Assembly (NCBI GenBank): GCA_943735955.1
Contig: CALSEQ010000043.1
Coordinates: forward strand, 129,001 to 193,000
Length of the DNA stretch: 64,000 nucleotides
From: Piscicola geometra
Taxonomy: Eukaryota > Annelida > Clitellata > Hirudinida > Piscicolidae
Direction of reading: 5' to 3'
Of this stretch, positions 22,650-34,955 are shown piece after piece (position 1 is the first letter of the stretch; each line of letters starts with the position of its first letter). A model generated the notes under the pieces. The model did no database searches. It was not told the origin of the DNA and worked only from the letters and a program-made list of their open reading frames with translations. The position numbers were made by a program, and so were the translations under genes.

Positions 22650-24591
22650 CTACTCCTGGGGGATTTTTCCTACGAGAACTCTGGTGCTTTTCAGAAAATT
22701 TGTTTTCTGAACACCTCAGTATAGGATCAGAGAAGAGCTTAAGAGCCCGTCGAAACTCTGTGAGTGAGCGGATCCAAACGGTCCGGCGCCCAAAAAGTCC
22801 AACCGGCAATGGCCGCAAGGTTCTTTGCTCAGTACTTCGAGGATACCGGACAAAGTGGAACAGACCTTGCTCTATGTCAACCCGGGCTAAAACCCCACAG
22901 GCTTGCATAGAGTGTAGGATCGGTCACTGCCCCTGGATGCCTATGATAGGCCGCTGATCCTTACTCCCACCCACACACATGAGACAGTCCGAGGCCAATA
23001 CGGCGCTAATTTTTTTACTTCTTTATCTTTACTCCCCATGCACCCCCACACCAAATCCTTTTTACCCCTCAACCAAACCTACAGGCAAATGGTTGTCCTC
23101 ACTGTCTCACCCTAATCCTAACTCCACACACATGGACAGCGCGAAAGATCCATGGAGGATACACCGAACACCCCCACTGTTGTCACACAGGGATTTGTCA
23201 CTTTCTCTGAAAGTTTCATTTCGATCGATAGGTGCCTCACCATTCTGTTGATAGCCTAGACGACTGCTTTCTCTGTTTCCCTCGCCGGAAATTTTCCCTA
23301 CTCTAGGGGATTTTTCCTACGAGAACTCTGGTGCTTTTCAGAAAATTTGTTTTCTGAACACCTCAGTATAGGATCAGAGAAGAGCTTAAGAGCCCGTCGA
23401 AACTCTGTGAGTGAGCGGATCCAAACGGTCCGGCGCCCAAAAAGTCCAACCGGCAATGGCCGCAAGGTTCTTTGCTCAGTACTTCGAGGATACCGGACAA
23501 AGTGGAACAGACCTTGCTCTATGTCAACCCGGGCTAAAACTCCACAGGCTTGCATAGAGTGTAGGATCGGTCACTGCCCCTGGATGCCTATGATAGGCCG
23601 CTGATCCTTACTCCCACCCACACACATGAGACAGTCCGAGGCCAATACGGCGCTAATTTTTTTACTTCTTTATCTTTACTCCCCATGCACCCCCACACCA
23701 AATCCTTTTTACCCCTCAACCAAACCTACAGGCAAATGGTTGTCCTCACTCTCTCACCCTAATCCTAACTCCACACACATGGACAGCGCGAAAGATCCAT
23801 GGAGGATACACCGAACACCCCCACTGTTGTCACACAGGGATTTGTCACTTTCTCTGAAAGTTTCATTTCGATCGATAGGTGCCTCACCATTCTGTTGATA
23901 GCCTAGACGACTGCTTTCTTTGTTTCCCTCGCCGGAAATTTTCCCTACTCTAGGGGATTTTTCCTACGAGAACTCTGGTGCTTTTCAGAAAATTTGTTTT
24001 CTGAACACCTCAGTATAGGATCAGAGAAGAGCTTAAGAGCCCGTCGAAACTCTGTGAGTGAGCGGATCCAAACGGTCTGGCGCCCAAAAAGTCCAACCGG
24101 CAATGGCCGCAAGGTTCTTTGCTCAGTACTTCGAGGATACCGGACAAAGTGGAACAGACCTTGCTCTATGTCAACCCGGGCTAAAACCCCACAGGCTTGC
24201 ATAGAGTGTAGGATCGGTCACTGCCCCTGGATGCCTATGATAGGCCGCTGATCCTTACTCCCACCCACACACATGAGACAGTCCGAGGCCAATACGGCGC
24301 CAATTTTTTTACTTCTTTATATTTACTCCCCATGCACCCCTACACCAAATCCTTTTTAACCCCCAACCAAACCTACAGGCAAATGGTTGTCGTCACTGTC
24401 TCACCCTAATCCTAACCCCACACACATGGACAGCGCGAAAGATCCATGGAGGATACACCGAACACCCCCACTGTTGTCACACAGCGATTTGTCACTTTCT
24501 CTGAAAGTTTCATTTCGATCGATAGGTGCCTCACCATTCTGTTGATAGCCTAGACGGCTGCTTTCTCTGTTTCCCTCGCCGGAAATTTTCC
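22650..24591 (+). repeat. 1942-bp trimer, copy 1 (units 36-38)
   Basis: Units at 22650 (CTCCTGGGGG, GGCGCTAAT), 23298 (AAAACTCCACAGG, CACTCTCTCACC, CTTTCTTTG) and 23945 (GGTCTGGCGCC). The same order follows at 24592, 25240 and 25887. Confidence 0.85.
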
Positions 24592-27500
24592 CTACTCCTG
24601 GGGGATTTTTCCTACGAGAACTCTGGTGCTTTTCAGAAAATTTGTTTTCTGAACACCTCAGTATAGGATCAGAGAAGAGCTTAAGAGCCCGTCGAAACTC
24701 TGTGAGTGAGCGGATCCAAACGGTCCGGCGCCCAAAAAGTCCAACCGGCAATGGCCGCAAGGTTCTTTGCTCAGTACTTCGAGGATACCGGACAAAGTGG
24801 AACAGACCTTGCTCTATGTCAACCCGGGCTAAAACCCCACAGGCTTGCATAGAGTGTAGGATCGGTCACTGCCCCTGGATGCCTATGATAGGCCGCTGAT
24901 CCTTACTCCCACCCACACACATGAGACAGTCCGAGGCCAATACGGCGCTAATTTTTTTACTTCTTTATCTTTACTCCCCATGCACCCCCACACCAAATCC
25001 TTTTTACCCCTCAACCAAACCTACAGGCAAATGGTTGTCCTCACTGTCTCACCCTAATCCTAACTCCACACACATGGACAGCGCGAAAGATCCATGGAGG
25101 ATACACCGAACACCCCCACTGTTGTCACACAGGGATTTGTCACTTTCTCTGAAAGTTTCATTTCGATCGATAGGTGCCTCACCATTCTGTTGATAGCCTA
25201 GACGACTGCTTTCTCTGTTTCCCTCGCCGGAAATTTTCCCTACTCTAGGGGATTTTTCCTACGAGAACTCTGGTGCTTTTCAGAAAATTTGTTTTCTGAA
25301 CACCTCAGTATAGGATCAGAGAAGAGCTTAAGAGCCCGTCGAAACTCTGTGAGTGAGCGGATCCAAACGGTCCGGCGCCCAAAAAGTCCAACCGGCAATG
25401 GCCGCAAGGTTCTTTGCTCAGTACTTCGAGGATACCGGACAAAGTGGAACAGACCTTGCTCTATGTCAACCCGGGCTAAAACTCCACAGGCTTGCATAGA
25501 GTGTAGGATCGGTCACTGCCCCTGGATGCCTATGATAGGCCGCTGATCCTTACTCCCACCCACACACATGAGACAGTCCGAGGCCAATACGGCGCTAATT
25601 TTTTTACTTCTTTATCTTTACTCCCCATGCACCCCCACACCAAATCCTTTTTACCCCTCAACCAAACCTACAGGCAAATGGTTGTCCTCACTCTCTCACC
25701 CTAATCCTAACTCCACACACATGGACAGCGCGAAAGATCCATGGAGGATACACCGAACACCCCCACTGTTGTCACACAGGGATTTGTCACTTTCTCTGAA
25801 AGTTTCATTTCGATCGATAGGTGCCTCACCATTCTGTTGATAGCCTAGACGACTGCTTTCTTTGTTTCCCTCGCCGGAAATTTTCCCTACTCTAGGGGAT
25901 TTTTCCTACGAGAACTCTGGTGCTTTTCAGAAAATTTGTTTTCTGAACACCTCAGTATAGGATCAGAGAAGAGCTTAAGAGCCCGTCGAAACTCTGTGAG
26001 TGAGCGGATCCAAACGGTCTGGCGCCCAAAAAGTCCAACCGGCAATGGCCGCAAGGTTCTTTGCTCAGTACTTCGAGGATACCGGACAAAGTGGAACAGA
26101 CCTGGCTCTATGTCAACCCGGGCTAAAACCCCACAGGCTTGCATAGAGTGTAGGATCGGTCACTGCCCCTGGATGCCTATGATAGGCCGCTGATCCTTAC
26201 TCCCACCCACACACATGAGACAGTCCGAGGCCAATACGGCGCTAATTTTTTTACTTCTTTATCTTTACTCCCCATGCACCCCCACACCAAATCCTTTTTA
26301 CCCCCCAACCAAACCTACAGGCAAATGGTTGTCCTCACTGTCTCACCTTAATCCCAACTCCACACACATGGACAGCGCGAAAGATCCATGGAGGATACAC
26401 CGAACACCCCCACTGTTGTCACACAGCGATTTGTCACTTTCTCTGAAAGTTTCATTTCGATCGATAGGTACCTCACCACTCTGTTGATAGCCTAGACGGC
26501 TGCTTTCTCTGTTTCCCTTGCCGGAAATTTTCCCTACTCTAAGGGATTTTTCCTACGAGAACTCTGGTGCTTTTCAGAAAATTTGTTTTCTGAACACCTC
26601 AGTATAGGATCAGAGAAGAGCTTAAGAGCCCGTCGAAACTCTGTGAGTGAGCGGATCCAAACGGTCCGGCGCCCAAAAAGTCCAACCGGCAATGGCCGCA
26701 AGGTTCTTTGCTCAGTACTTCGAGGATACCGGACAAAGTGGAACAGACCTTGCTCTATGTCAACCCGGGCTAAAACCCCACAGGCTTGCATAGAATGTAG
26801 GATCGGTCACTGCCCTTGGATGCCTATGATAGGCCGCTGATCCTTACTCCCACCCACACACATGAGACAGTCCGAGGCCAATACGGCGCCAATTTTTTTT
26901 ACTTCTTTATCTTTACTCCCCATGCACCCCCACACCAAATCCTTTTTACTACCCAACCAAACCTACAGGCAAATGGTTGTCTATACTGTCTCACCCTAAT
27001 CCCAACCCCACACACATGGACAGCGCGAAAGATCCATGGAGGATACACCGAACACCCCCACTGTTGTCACACAGCGATTTTTCACTTTCTCTGAAAGTTT
27101 CATTTCGATCGATAGGTGCCTCACCACTCTGTTGATAGCCTAGACGGCTGTTTTCTCTGTTTCCCTCGCCGGAAATTTTCCCTACTCTAGGGGATTTTTC
27201 CTACGAGAACTCTGGTGCTTTTCAGAAAATTTGTTTTCTGAACACCTCAGTATAGGATCAGAGAAGAGCTTAAGAGCCCGTCGAAACTCTGTGAGTGAGC
27301 GGATCTAAACGGTCCGGCGCCCAAAAAGTCCAACCGGCAATGGCCGCAAGGTTCTTTGCTCAGTACTTCGAGGATACCGGACAAAGTGGAACAGAACTTG
27401 CTCTACGTCAACCCGGGCTAAAACCTCACAGGCTTGCATAGAGTGTAGGATCGGTCACTGCCCCTGGATGCCTATGATAGGCCGCTGATCCTTACTCCCA

Positions 27501-27829
27501 CCCACACACATGAGACAGTCCGAGGCCAATACGGCGCCAATTTTTTTTACTTCTTTATCTTTACTCCCCATGCACCCCCACACCAAATCCTTTTTACTAC
27601 CCAACCAAACCTACAGGCAAATGGTTGTCTATACTGTCTCACCCTAATCCCAACCCCACACACATGGACAGCGCGAAAGATCCATGGAGGATACACCGAA
27701 CACCCCCACTGTTGTCACACAGCGATTTTTCACTTTCTCTGAAAGTTTCATTTCGATCGATAGGTGCCTCACCACTCTGTTGATAGCCTAGACGGCTGTT
27801 TTCTCTGTTTCCCTCGCCGGAAATTTTCC
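24592..27829 (+). repeat. Units 39-43, left copy of a five-unit duplication
   Basis: Units at 24592, 25240 and 25887 (the last with GACCTGGCTCTATG), 26534 (AGAATGTAGG, GCCCTTGG) and 27182 (GGATCTAAAC, GAACTTGCTCTACGTC, AACCTCACAGG). The series returns at an offset of 3237 after the hybrid unit at 27830. Units 24592-26533 are also copy 2 of the 1942-bp trimer. Confidence 0.85.
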
Positions 27830-30800
27830 CTACTCTAGGGGATTTTTCCTACGAGAACTCTGGTGCTTTTCAGAAAATTTGTTTTCTGAACACCTCAGTA
27901 TAGGATCAGAGAAGAGCTTAAGAGCCCGTCGAAACTCTGTGAGTGAGCGGATCTAAACGGTCCGGCGCCCAAAAAGTCCAACCGGCAATGGCCGCAAGGT
28001 TCTTTGCTCAGTACTTCGAGGATACCGGACAAAGTGGAACAGACCTTGCTCTATGTCAACCCGGGCTAAAACCCCACAGGCTTGCATAGAGTGTAGGATC
28101 GGTCACTGCCCCTGGATGCCTATGATAGGCCGCTGATCCTTACTCCCACCCACACACATGAGACAGTCCGAGGCCAATACGGCGCTAATTTTTTTACTTC
28201 TTTATCTTTACTCCCCATGCACCCCCACACCAAATCCTTTTTACCCCTCAACCAAACCTACAGGCAAATGGTTGTCCTCACTGTCTCACCCTAATCCTAA
28301 CTCCACACACATGGACAGCGCGAAAGATCCATGGAGGATACACCGAACACCCCCACTGTTGTCACACAGGGATTTGTCACTTTCTCTGAAAGTTTCATTT
28401 CGATCGATAGGTGCCTCACCATTCTGTTGATAGCCTAGACGACTGCTTTCTCTGTTTCCCTCGCCGGAAATTTTCCCTACTCTAGGGGATTTTTCCTACG
28501 AGAACTCTGGTGCTTTTCAGAAAATTTGTTTTCTGAACACCTCAGTATAGGATCAGAGAAGAGCTTAAGAGCCCGTCGAAACTCTGTGAGTGAGCGGATC
28601 CAAACGGTCCGGCGCCCAAAAAGTCCAACCGGCAATGGCCGCAAGGTTCTTTGCTCAGTACTTCGAGGATACCGGACAAAGTGGAACAGACCTTGCTCTA
28701 TGTCAACCCGGGCTAAAACTCCACAGGCTTGCATAGAGTGTAGGATCGGTCACTGCCCCTGGATGCCTATGATAGGCCGCTGATCCTTACTCCCACCCAC
28801 ACACATGAGACAGTCCGAGGCCAATACGGCGCTAATTTTTTTACTTCTTTATCTTTACTCCCCATGCACCCCCACACCAAATCCTTTTTACCCCTCAACC
28901 AAACCTACAGGCAAATGGTTGTCCTCACTCTCTCACCCTAATCCTAACTCCACACACATGGACAGCGCGAAAGATCCATGGAGGATACACCGAACACCCC
29001 CACTGTTGTCACACAGGGATTTGTCACTTTCTCTGAAAGTTTCATTTCGATCGATAGGTGCCTCACCATTCTGTTGATAGCCTAGACGACTGCTTTCTTT
29101 GTTTCCCTCGCCGGAAATTTTCCCTACTCTAGGGGATTTTTCCTACGAGAACTCTGGTGCTTTTCAGAAAATTTGTTTTCTGAACACCTCAGTATAGGAT
29201 CAGAGAAGAGCTTAAGAGCCCGTCGAAACTCTGTGAGTGAGCGGATCCAAACGGTCTGGCGCCCAAAAAGTCCAACCGGCAATGGCCGCAAGGTTCTTTG
29301 CTCAGTACTTCGAGGATACCGGACAAAGTGGAACAGACCTGGCTCTATGTCAACCCGGGCTAAAACCCCACAGGCTTGCATAGAGTGTAGGATCGGTCAC
29401 TGCCCCTGGATGCCTATGATAGGCCGCTGATCCTTACTCCCACCCACACACATGAGACAGTCCGAGGCCAATACGGCGCTAATTTTTTTACTTCTTTATC
29501 TTTACTCCCCATGCACCCCCACACCAAATCCTTTTTACCCCCCAACCAAACCTACAGGCAAATGGTTGTCCTCACTGTCTCACCTTAATCCCAACTCCAC
29601 ACACATGGACAGCGCGAAAGATCCATGGAGGATACACCGAACACCCCCACTGTTGTCACACAGCGATTTGTCACTTTCTCTGAAAGTTTCATTTCGATCG
29701 ATAGGTACCTCACCACTCTGTTGATAGCCTAGACGGCTGCTTTCTCTGTTTCCCTTGCCGGAAATTTTCCCTACTCTAAGGGATTTTTCCTACGAGAACT
29801 CTGGTGCTTTTCAGAAAATTTGTTTTCTGAACACCTCAGTATAGGATCAGAGAAGAGCTTAAGAGCCCGTCGAAACTCTGTGAGTGAGCGGATCCAAACG
29901 GTCCGGCGCCCAAAAAGTCCAACCGGCAATGGCCGCAAGGTTCTTTGCTCAGTACTTCGAGGATACCGGACAAAGTGGAACAGACCTTGCTCTATGTCAA
30001 CCCGGGCTAAAACCCCACAGGCTTGCATAGAATGTAGGATCGGTCACTGCCCTTGGATGCCTATGATAGGCCGCTGATCCTTACTCCCACCCACACACAT
30101 GAGACAGTCCGAGGCCAATACGGCGCCAATTTATTTTACTTCTTTATCTTTACTCCCCATGCACCCCCACACCAAATCCTTTTTACTACCCAACCAAACC
30201 TACAGGCAAATGGTTGTCTATACTGTCTCACCCTAATCCCAACCCCACACACATGGACAGCGCGAAAGATCCATGGAGGATACACCGAACACCCCCACTG
30301 TTGTCACACAGCGATTTTTCACTTTCTCTGAAAGTTTCATTTCGATCGATAGGTGCCTCACCACTCTGTTGATAGCCTAGACGGCTGTTTTCTCTGTTTC
30401 CCTCGCCGGAAATTTTCCCTACTCTAGGGGATTTTTCCTACGAGAACTCTGGTGCTTTTCAGAAAATTTGTTTTCTGAACACCTCAGTATAGGATCAGAG
30501 AAGAGCTTAAGAGCCCGTCGAAACTCTGTGAGTGAGCGGATCTAAACGGTCCGGCGCCCAAAAAGTCCAACCGGCAATGGCCGCAAGGTTCTTTGCTCAG
30601 TACTTCGAGGATACCGGACAAAGTGGAACAGAACTTGCTCTACGTCAACCCGGGCTAAAACCTCACAGGCTTGCATAGAGTGTAGGATCGGTCACTGCCC
30701 CTGGATGCCTATGATAGGCCGCTGATCCTTACTCCCACCCACACACATGAGACAGTCCGAGGCCAATACGGCGCCAATTTTTTTTACTTCTTTATCTTTA

Positions 30801-31066
30801 CTCCCCATGCACCCCCACACCAAATCCTTTTTACTACCCAACCAAACCTACAGGCAAATGGTTGTCTATACTGTCTCACCCTAATCCCAACCCCACACAC
30901 ATGGACAGCGCGAAAGATCCATGGAGGATACACCGAACACCCCCACTGTTGTCACACAGCGATTTTTCACTTTCTCTGAAAGTTTCATTTCGATCGATAG
31001 GTGCCTCACCACTCTGTTGATAGCCTAGACGGCTGTTTTCTCTGTTTCCCTCGCCGGAAATTTTCC
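27830..31066 (+). repeat. Units 44-48, right copy of the five-unit duplication
   Basis: The unit at 27830 is hybrid: its head has GGATCTAAAC like 27182, and its remainder (from GACCTTGCTCTATG through GGCGCTAAT and GACGACTGC) is like 24592. Units at 28477, 29124, 29771 and 30419 match 25240, 25887, 26534 and 27182. The one difference I noticed is an A within the T-tract at 30133, where the left copy has T at 26896. Confidence 0.88.
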
Positions 31067-32364
31067 CTACTCTAGGGGATTTTTCCTACGAGAACTCTGG
31101 TGCTTTTCAGAAAATTTGTTTTCTGAACACCTCAGTATAGGATCAGAGAAGAGCTTAAGAGCCCGTCGAAACTCTGTGAGTGAGCGGATCTAAACGGTCC
31201 GGCGCCCAAAAAGTCCAACCGGCAATGGCCGCAAGGTTCTTTGCTCAGTACTTCGAGGATACCGGACAAAGTGGAACAGAACTTGCTCTACGTCAACCCG
31301 GGCTAAAACCTCACAGGCTTGCATAGAGTGTAGGATCGGTCACTGCCCCTGGATGCCTATGATAGGCCGCTGATCCTTACTCCCACCCACACACATGAGA
31401 CAGTCCGAGGCCAATACGGCGCATTTTTTTTTTTACTTCTTTATCTTTAATCCTCATGCACCCCCACACCAAATCCTTTTTACCCCCCAACTAAACCTAC
31501 AGGCAAATGGTTGTCCTCACTGTCTCACCCAAATCCCAACCCCACACACATGGACAGCGCGGAAGATCCATGGAGGATACACCGAACACCCCCACTGTTG
31601 TCACACAGCGATTTGTCACTTTCTCTGAAAGTTTCATTTCGATCGATAGGTGCCTCACCACTCTGTTGATAGCCTAGACGGCTGCTTTCTCTGTTTCCCT
31701 CGCCGGAAATTTTCCCTACTCTAAGGGATTTTTCCTACGAGAACTCTGGTGCTTTTCAGAAAATTTGTTTTCTGAACACCTCAGTATAGGATCAGAGAAG
31801 AGCTTAAGAGCCCGTCGAAACTCTGTGAGTGAGCGGATCTAAACGGTCCGGCGCCCAAAAAGTCCAACCGGCAATGGCCGCAAGGTTCTTTGCTCAGTAC
31901 TTCGAGGATACCGGACAAAGTGGAACAGAACTTGCTCTACGTCAACCCGGGCTAAAACCTCACAGGCTTGCATAGAGTGTAGGATCGGTCACTGCCCCTG
32001 GATGCCTATGATAGGCCGCTGATCCTTACTCCCACCCACACACATGAGACAGTCCGAGGCCAATACGGCGCATTTTTTTTTTTACTTCTTTATCTTTAAT
32101 CCTCATGCACCCCCACACCAAATCCTTTTTACCCCCCAACTAAACCTACAGGCAAATGGTTGTCCTCACTGTCTCACCCTAATCCCAACCCCACACACAT
32201 GGACAGCGCGGAAGATCCATGGAGGATACACCGAACACCCCCACTGTTGTCACACAGCGATTTGTCACTTTCTCTGAAAGTTTCATTTCGATCGATAGGT
32301 GCCTCACCACTCTGTTGATAGCCTAGACGGCTGCTTTCTCTGTTTCCCTCGCCGGAAATTTTCC
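31067..32364 (+). repeat. Units 49-50 with 11-base T-tracts
   Basis: Both units are 649 bp and have GGCGCA followed by eleven T (31424-31434, 32073-32083), the longest seen, plus TAATCCTCATGC, CCAACTAAACC and GCGCGGAAG. Heads carry GGATCTAAAC and GAACTTGCTCTACGTC. The first has CCCAAATCCC where the second has CCCTAATCCC. Confidence 0.8.
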
Positions 32365-33659
32365 CTACTCTAAGGGATTTTTCCTACGAGAACTCTGGTG
32401 CTTTTCAGAAAATTTGTTTTCTGAACACCTCAGTATAGGATCAGAGAAGAGGTTAAGAGCCCGTCGAAACTCTGTGAGTGAGCGGATCCAAACGGTCCGG
32501 CGCCCAAAAAGTCCAACCGGCAATGGCCGCAAGGTTCTTTGCTCAGTACTTCGAGGATACCGGACAAAGTGAAACAGACCTTGCTCTATGTCAACCCGGG
32601 CTAAAACCCCACAGGCTTGCATAGAGTGTAGGATCGGTCACTGCCCCTGGATGCCTATGATAGGCCGCTGATCCTTACTCCCACCCACACACATGAGACA
32701 GTCCGAGGCCAATACGGCGCCAATTTTTTTTACTTCTTTATCTTTACTCCCCATGCACCCCCACACCACATCCTTTTTACTACCCAACCAAACCTACAGG
32801 CAAATGGTTGTCTATACTGTCTCACCCTAATCCCAACCCCACACACATGGACAGCGCGAAAGATCCATGGAGGATACACCGAACACCCCCACTGTTGTCA
32901 CACAGCGATTTTTCACTTTCTCTGAAAGTTTCATTTCGATCGATAGGTGCCTCACCACTCTGTTGATAGCCTAGACGGCTGTTTTCTCTGTTTCCCTCGC
33001 CGGAAATTTTCCCTACTCTAGGGGATTTTTCCTACGAGAACTCTGGTGCTTTTCAGAAAATTTGTTTTCTGAACACCTCAGTATAGGATCAGAGAAGAGC
33101 TTAAGAGCCCGTCGAAACTCTGTGAGTGAGCGGATCTAAACGGTCCGGCGCCCAAAAAGTCCAACCGGCAATGGCCGCAAGGTTCTTTGCTCAGTACTTC
33201 GAGGATACCGGACAAAGTGGAACAGAACTTGCTCTACGTCAACCCGGGCTAAAACCTCACAGGCTTGCATAGAGTGTAGGATCGGTCACTGCCCCTGGAT
33301 GCCTATGATAGGCCGCTGATCCTTACTCCCACCCACACACATGAGACAGTCCGAGGCCAATACGGCGCCAATTTTTTTACTTCTTTATCTTTAATCCTCA
33401 TGCACCCCCACACCAAATCCTTTTTACCCCCCAACTAAACCTACAGGCAAATGGTTGTCCTCACTGTCTCACCCTAATCCCAACCCCACACACATGGACA
33501 GCGCGGAAGATCCATGGAGGATACACCGAACACCCCCACTGTGGTCACACAGCGATTTGTCACTTTCTCTGAAAGTTTCATTTCGATCGATAGGTGCCTC
33601 ACCACTCTGTTGATAGCCTAGACGGCTGCTTTCTCTGTTTCCCTCGCCGGAAATTTTCC
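32365..33659 (+). repeat. 1295-bp dimer, copy 1 (units 51-52)
   Basis: The unit at 32365 has CTCTAAGGG, GAGGTTAAG and GTGAAACAG. The unit at 33013 has GGATCTAAAC and GAACTTGCTCTACGTC, with TAATCCTCATGC downstream. The pair is followed by a second copy at 33660. Confidence 0.85.
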
Positions 33660-34955
33660 CTACTCTAAGGGATTTTTCCTACGAGAACTCTGGTGCTTTT
33701 CAGAAAATTTGTTTTCTGAACACCTCAGTATAGGATCAGAGAAGAGGTTAAGAGCCCGTCGAAACTCTGTGAGTGAGCGGATCCAAACGGTCCGGCGCCC
33801 AAAAAGTCCAACCGGCAATGGCCGCAAGGTTCTTTGCTCAGTACTTCGAGGATACCGGACAAAGTGAAACAGACCTTGCTCTATGTCAACCCGGGCTAAA
33901 ACCCCACAGGCTTGCATAGAGTGTAGGATCGGTCACTGCCCCTGGATGCCTATGATAGGCCGCTGATCCTTACTCCCACCCACACACATGAGACAGTCCG
34001 AGGCCAATACGGCGCCAATTTTTTTTACTTCTTTATCTTTACTCCCCATGCACCCCCACACCAAATCCTTTTTACTACCCAACCAAACCTACAGGCAAAT
34101 GGTTGTCTATACTGTCTCACCCTAATCCCAACCCCACACACATGGACAGCGCGAAAGATCCATGGAGGATACACCGAACACCCCCACTGTTGTCACACAG
34201 CGATTTTTCACTTTCTCTGAAAGTTTCATTTCGATCGATAGGTGCCTCACCACTCTGTTGATAGCCTAGACGGCTGTTTTCTCTGTTTCCCTCGCCGGAA
34301 ATTTTCCCTACTCTAGGGGATTTTTCCTACGAGAACTCTGGTGCTTTTCAGAAAATTTGTTTTCTGAACACCTCAGTATAGGATCAGAGAAGAGCTTAAG
34401 AGCCCGTCGAAACTCTGTGAGTGAGCGGATCTAAACGGTCCGGCGCCCAAAAATTCCAACCGGCAATGGCCGCAAGGTTCTTTGCTCAGTACTTCGAGGA
34501 TACCGGACAAAGTGGAACAGACCTTGCTCTATGTCAACCCGGGCTAAATCCCCACAGGCTTGCATAGAGTGTAGGATCGGTCACTGCCCCTGGATGCCTA
34601 TGATAGGCCGCTGATCCTTACTCCCACCCACACACATGAGACAGTCCGAGGCCAATACGGCGCCAATTTTTTTTACTTCTTTATCTTTACTCCCCATGCA
34701 ACCCCACACCAAATCCTTTTTACTACCCAACCAAACCTACAGGCAAATGGTTGTCCTCACTGTCTCACCCTAATCCCAACCCCACACACATGGACAGCGC
34801 GAAAGATCCGTGGAGGATACACCGAACACCCCCACTGTTGTCACACAGCGATTTTTCACTTTCTCTGAAAGTTTCATTTCGATCGATAGGTGCCTCATCA
34901 CTCTGTTGATAGCCTAGACGGCTGTTTTCTCTGTTTCCCTCGCCGGAAATTTTCC
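33660..34955 (+). repeat. Dimer copy 2 (units 53-54)
   Basis: The unit at 33660 repeats 32365 (GAGGTTAAG, GTGAAACAG). The unit at 34308 keeps GGATCTAAAC but then has AAAAATTCC, GACCTTGCTCTATG and CTAAATCCCC, so its second half comes from another type. The match to 33013 therefore stops about a quarter of the way in. Confidence 0.75.
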
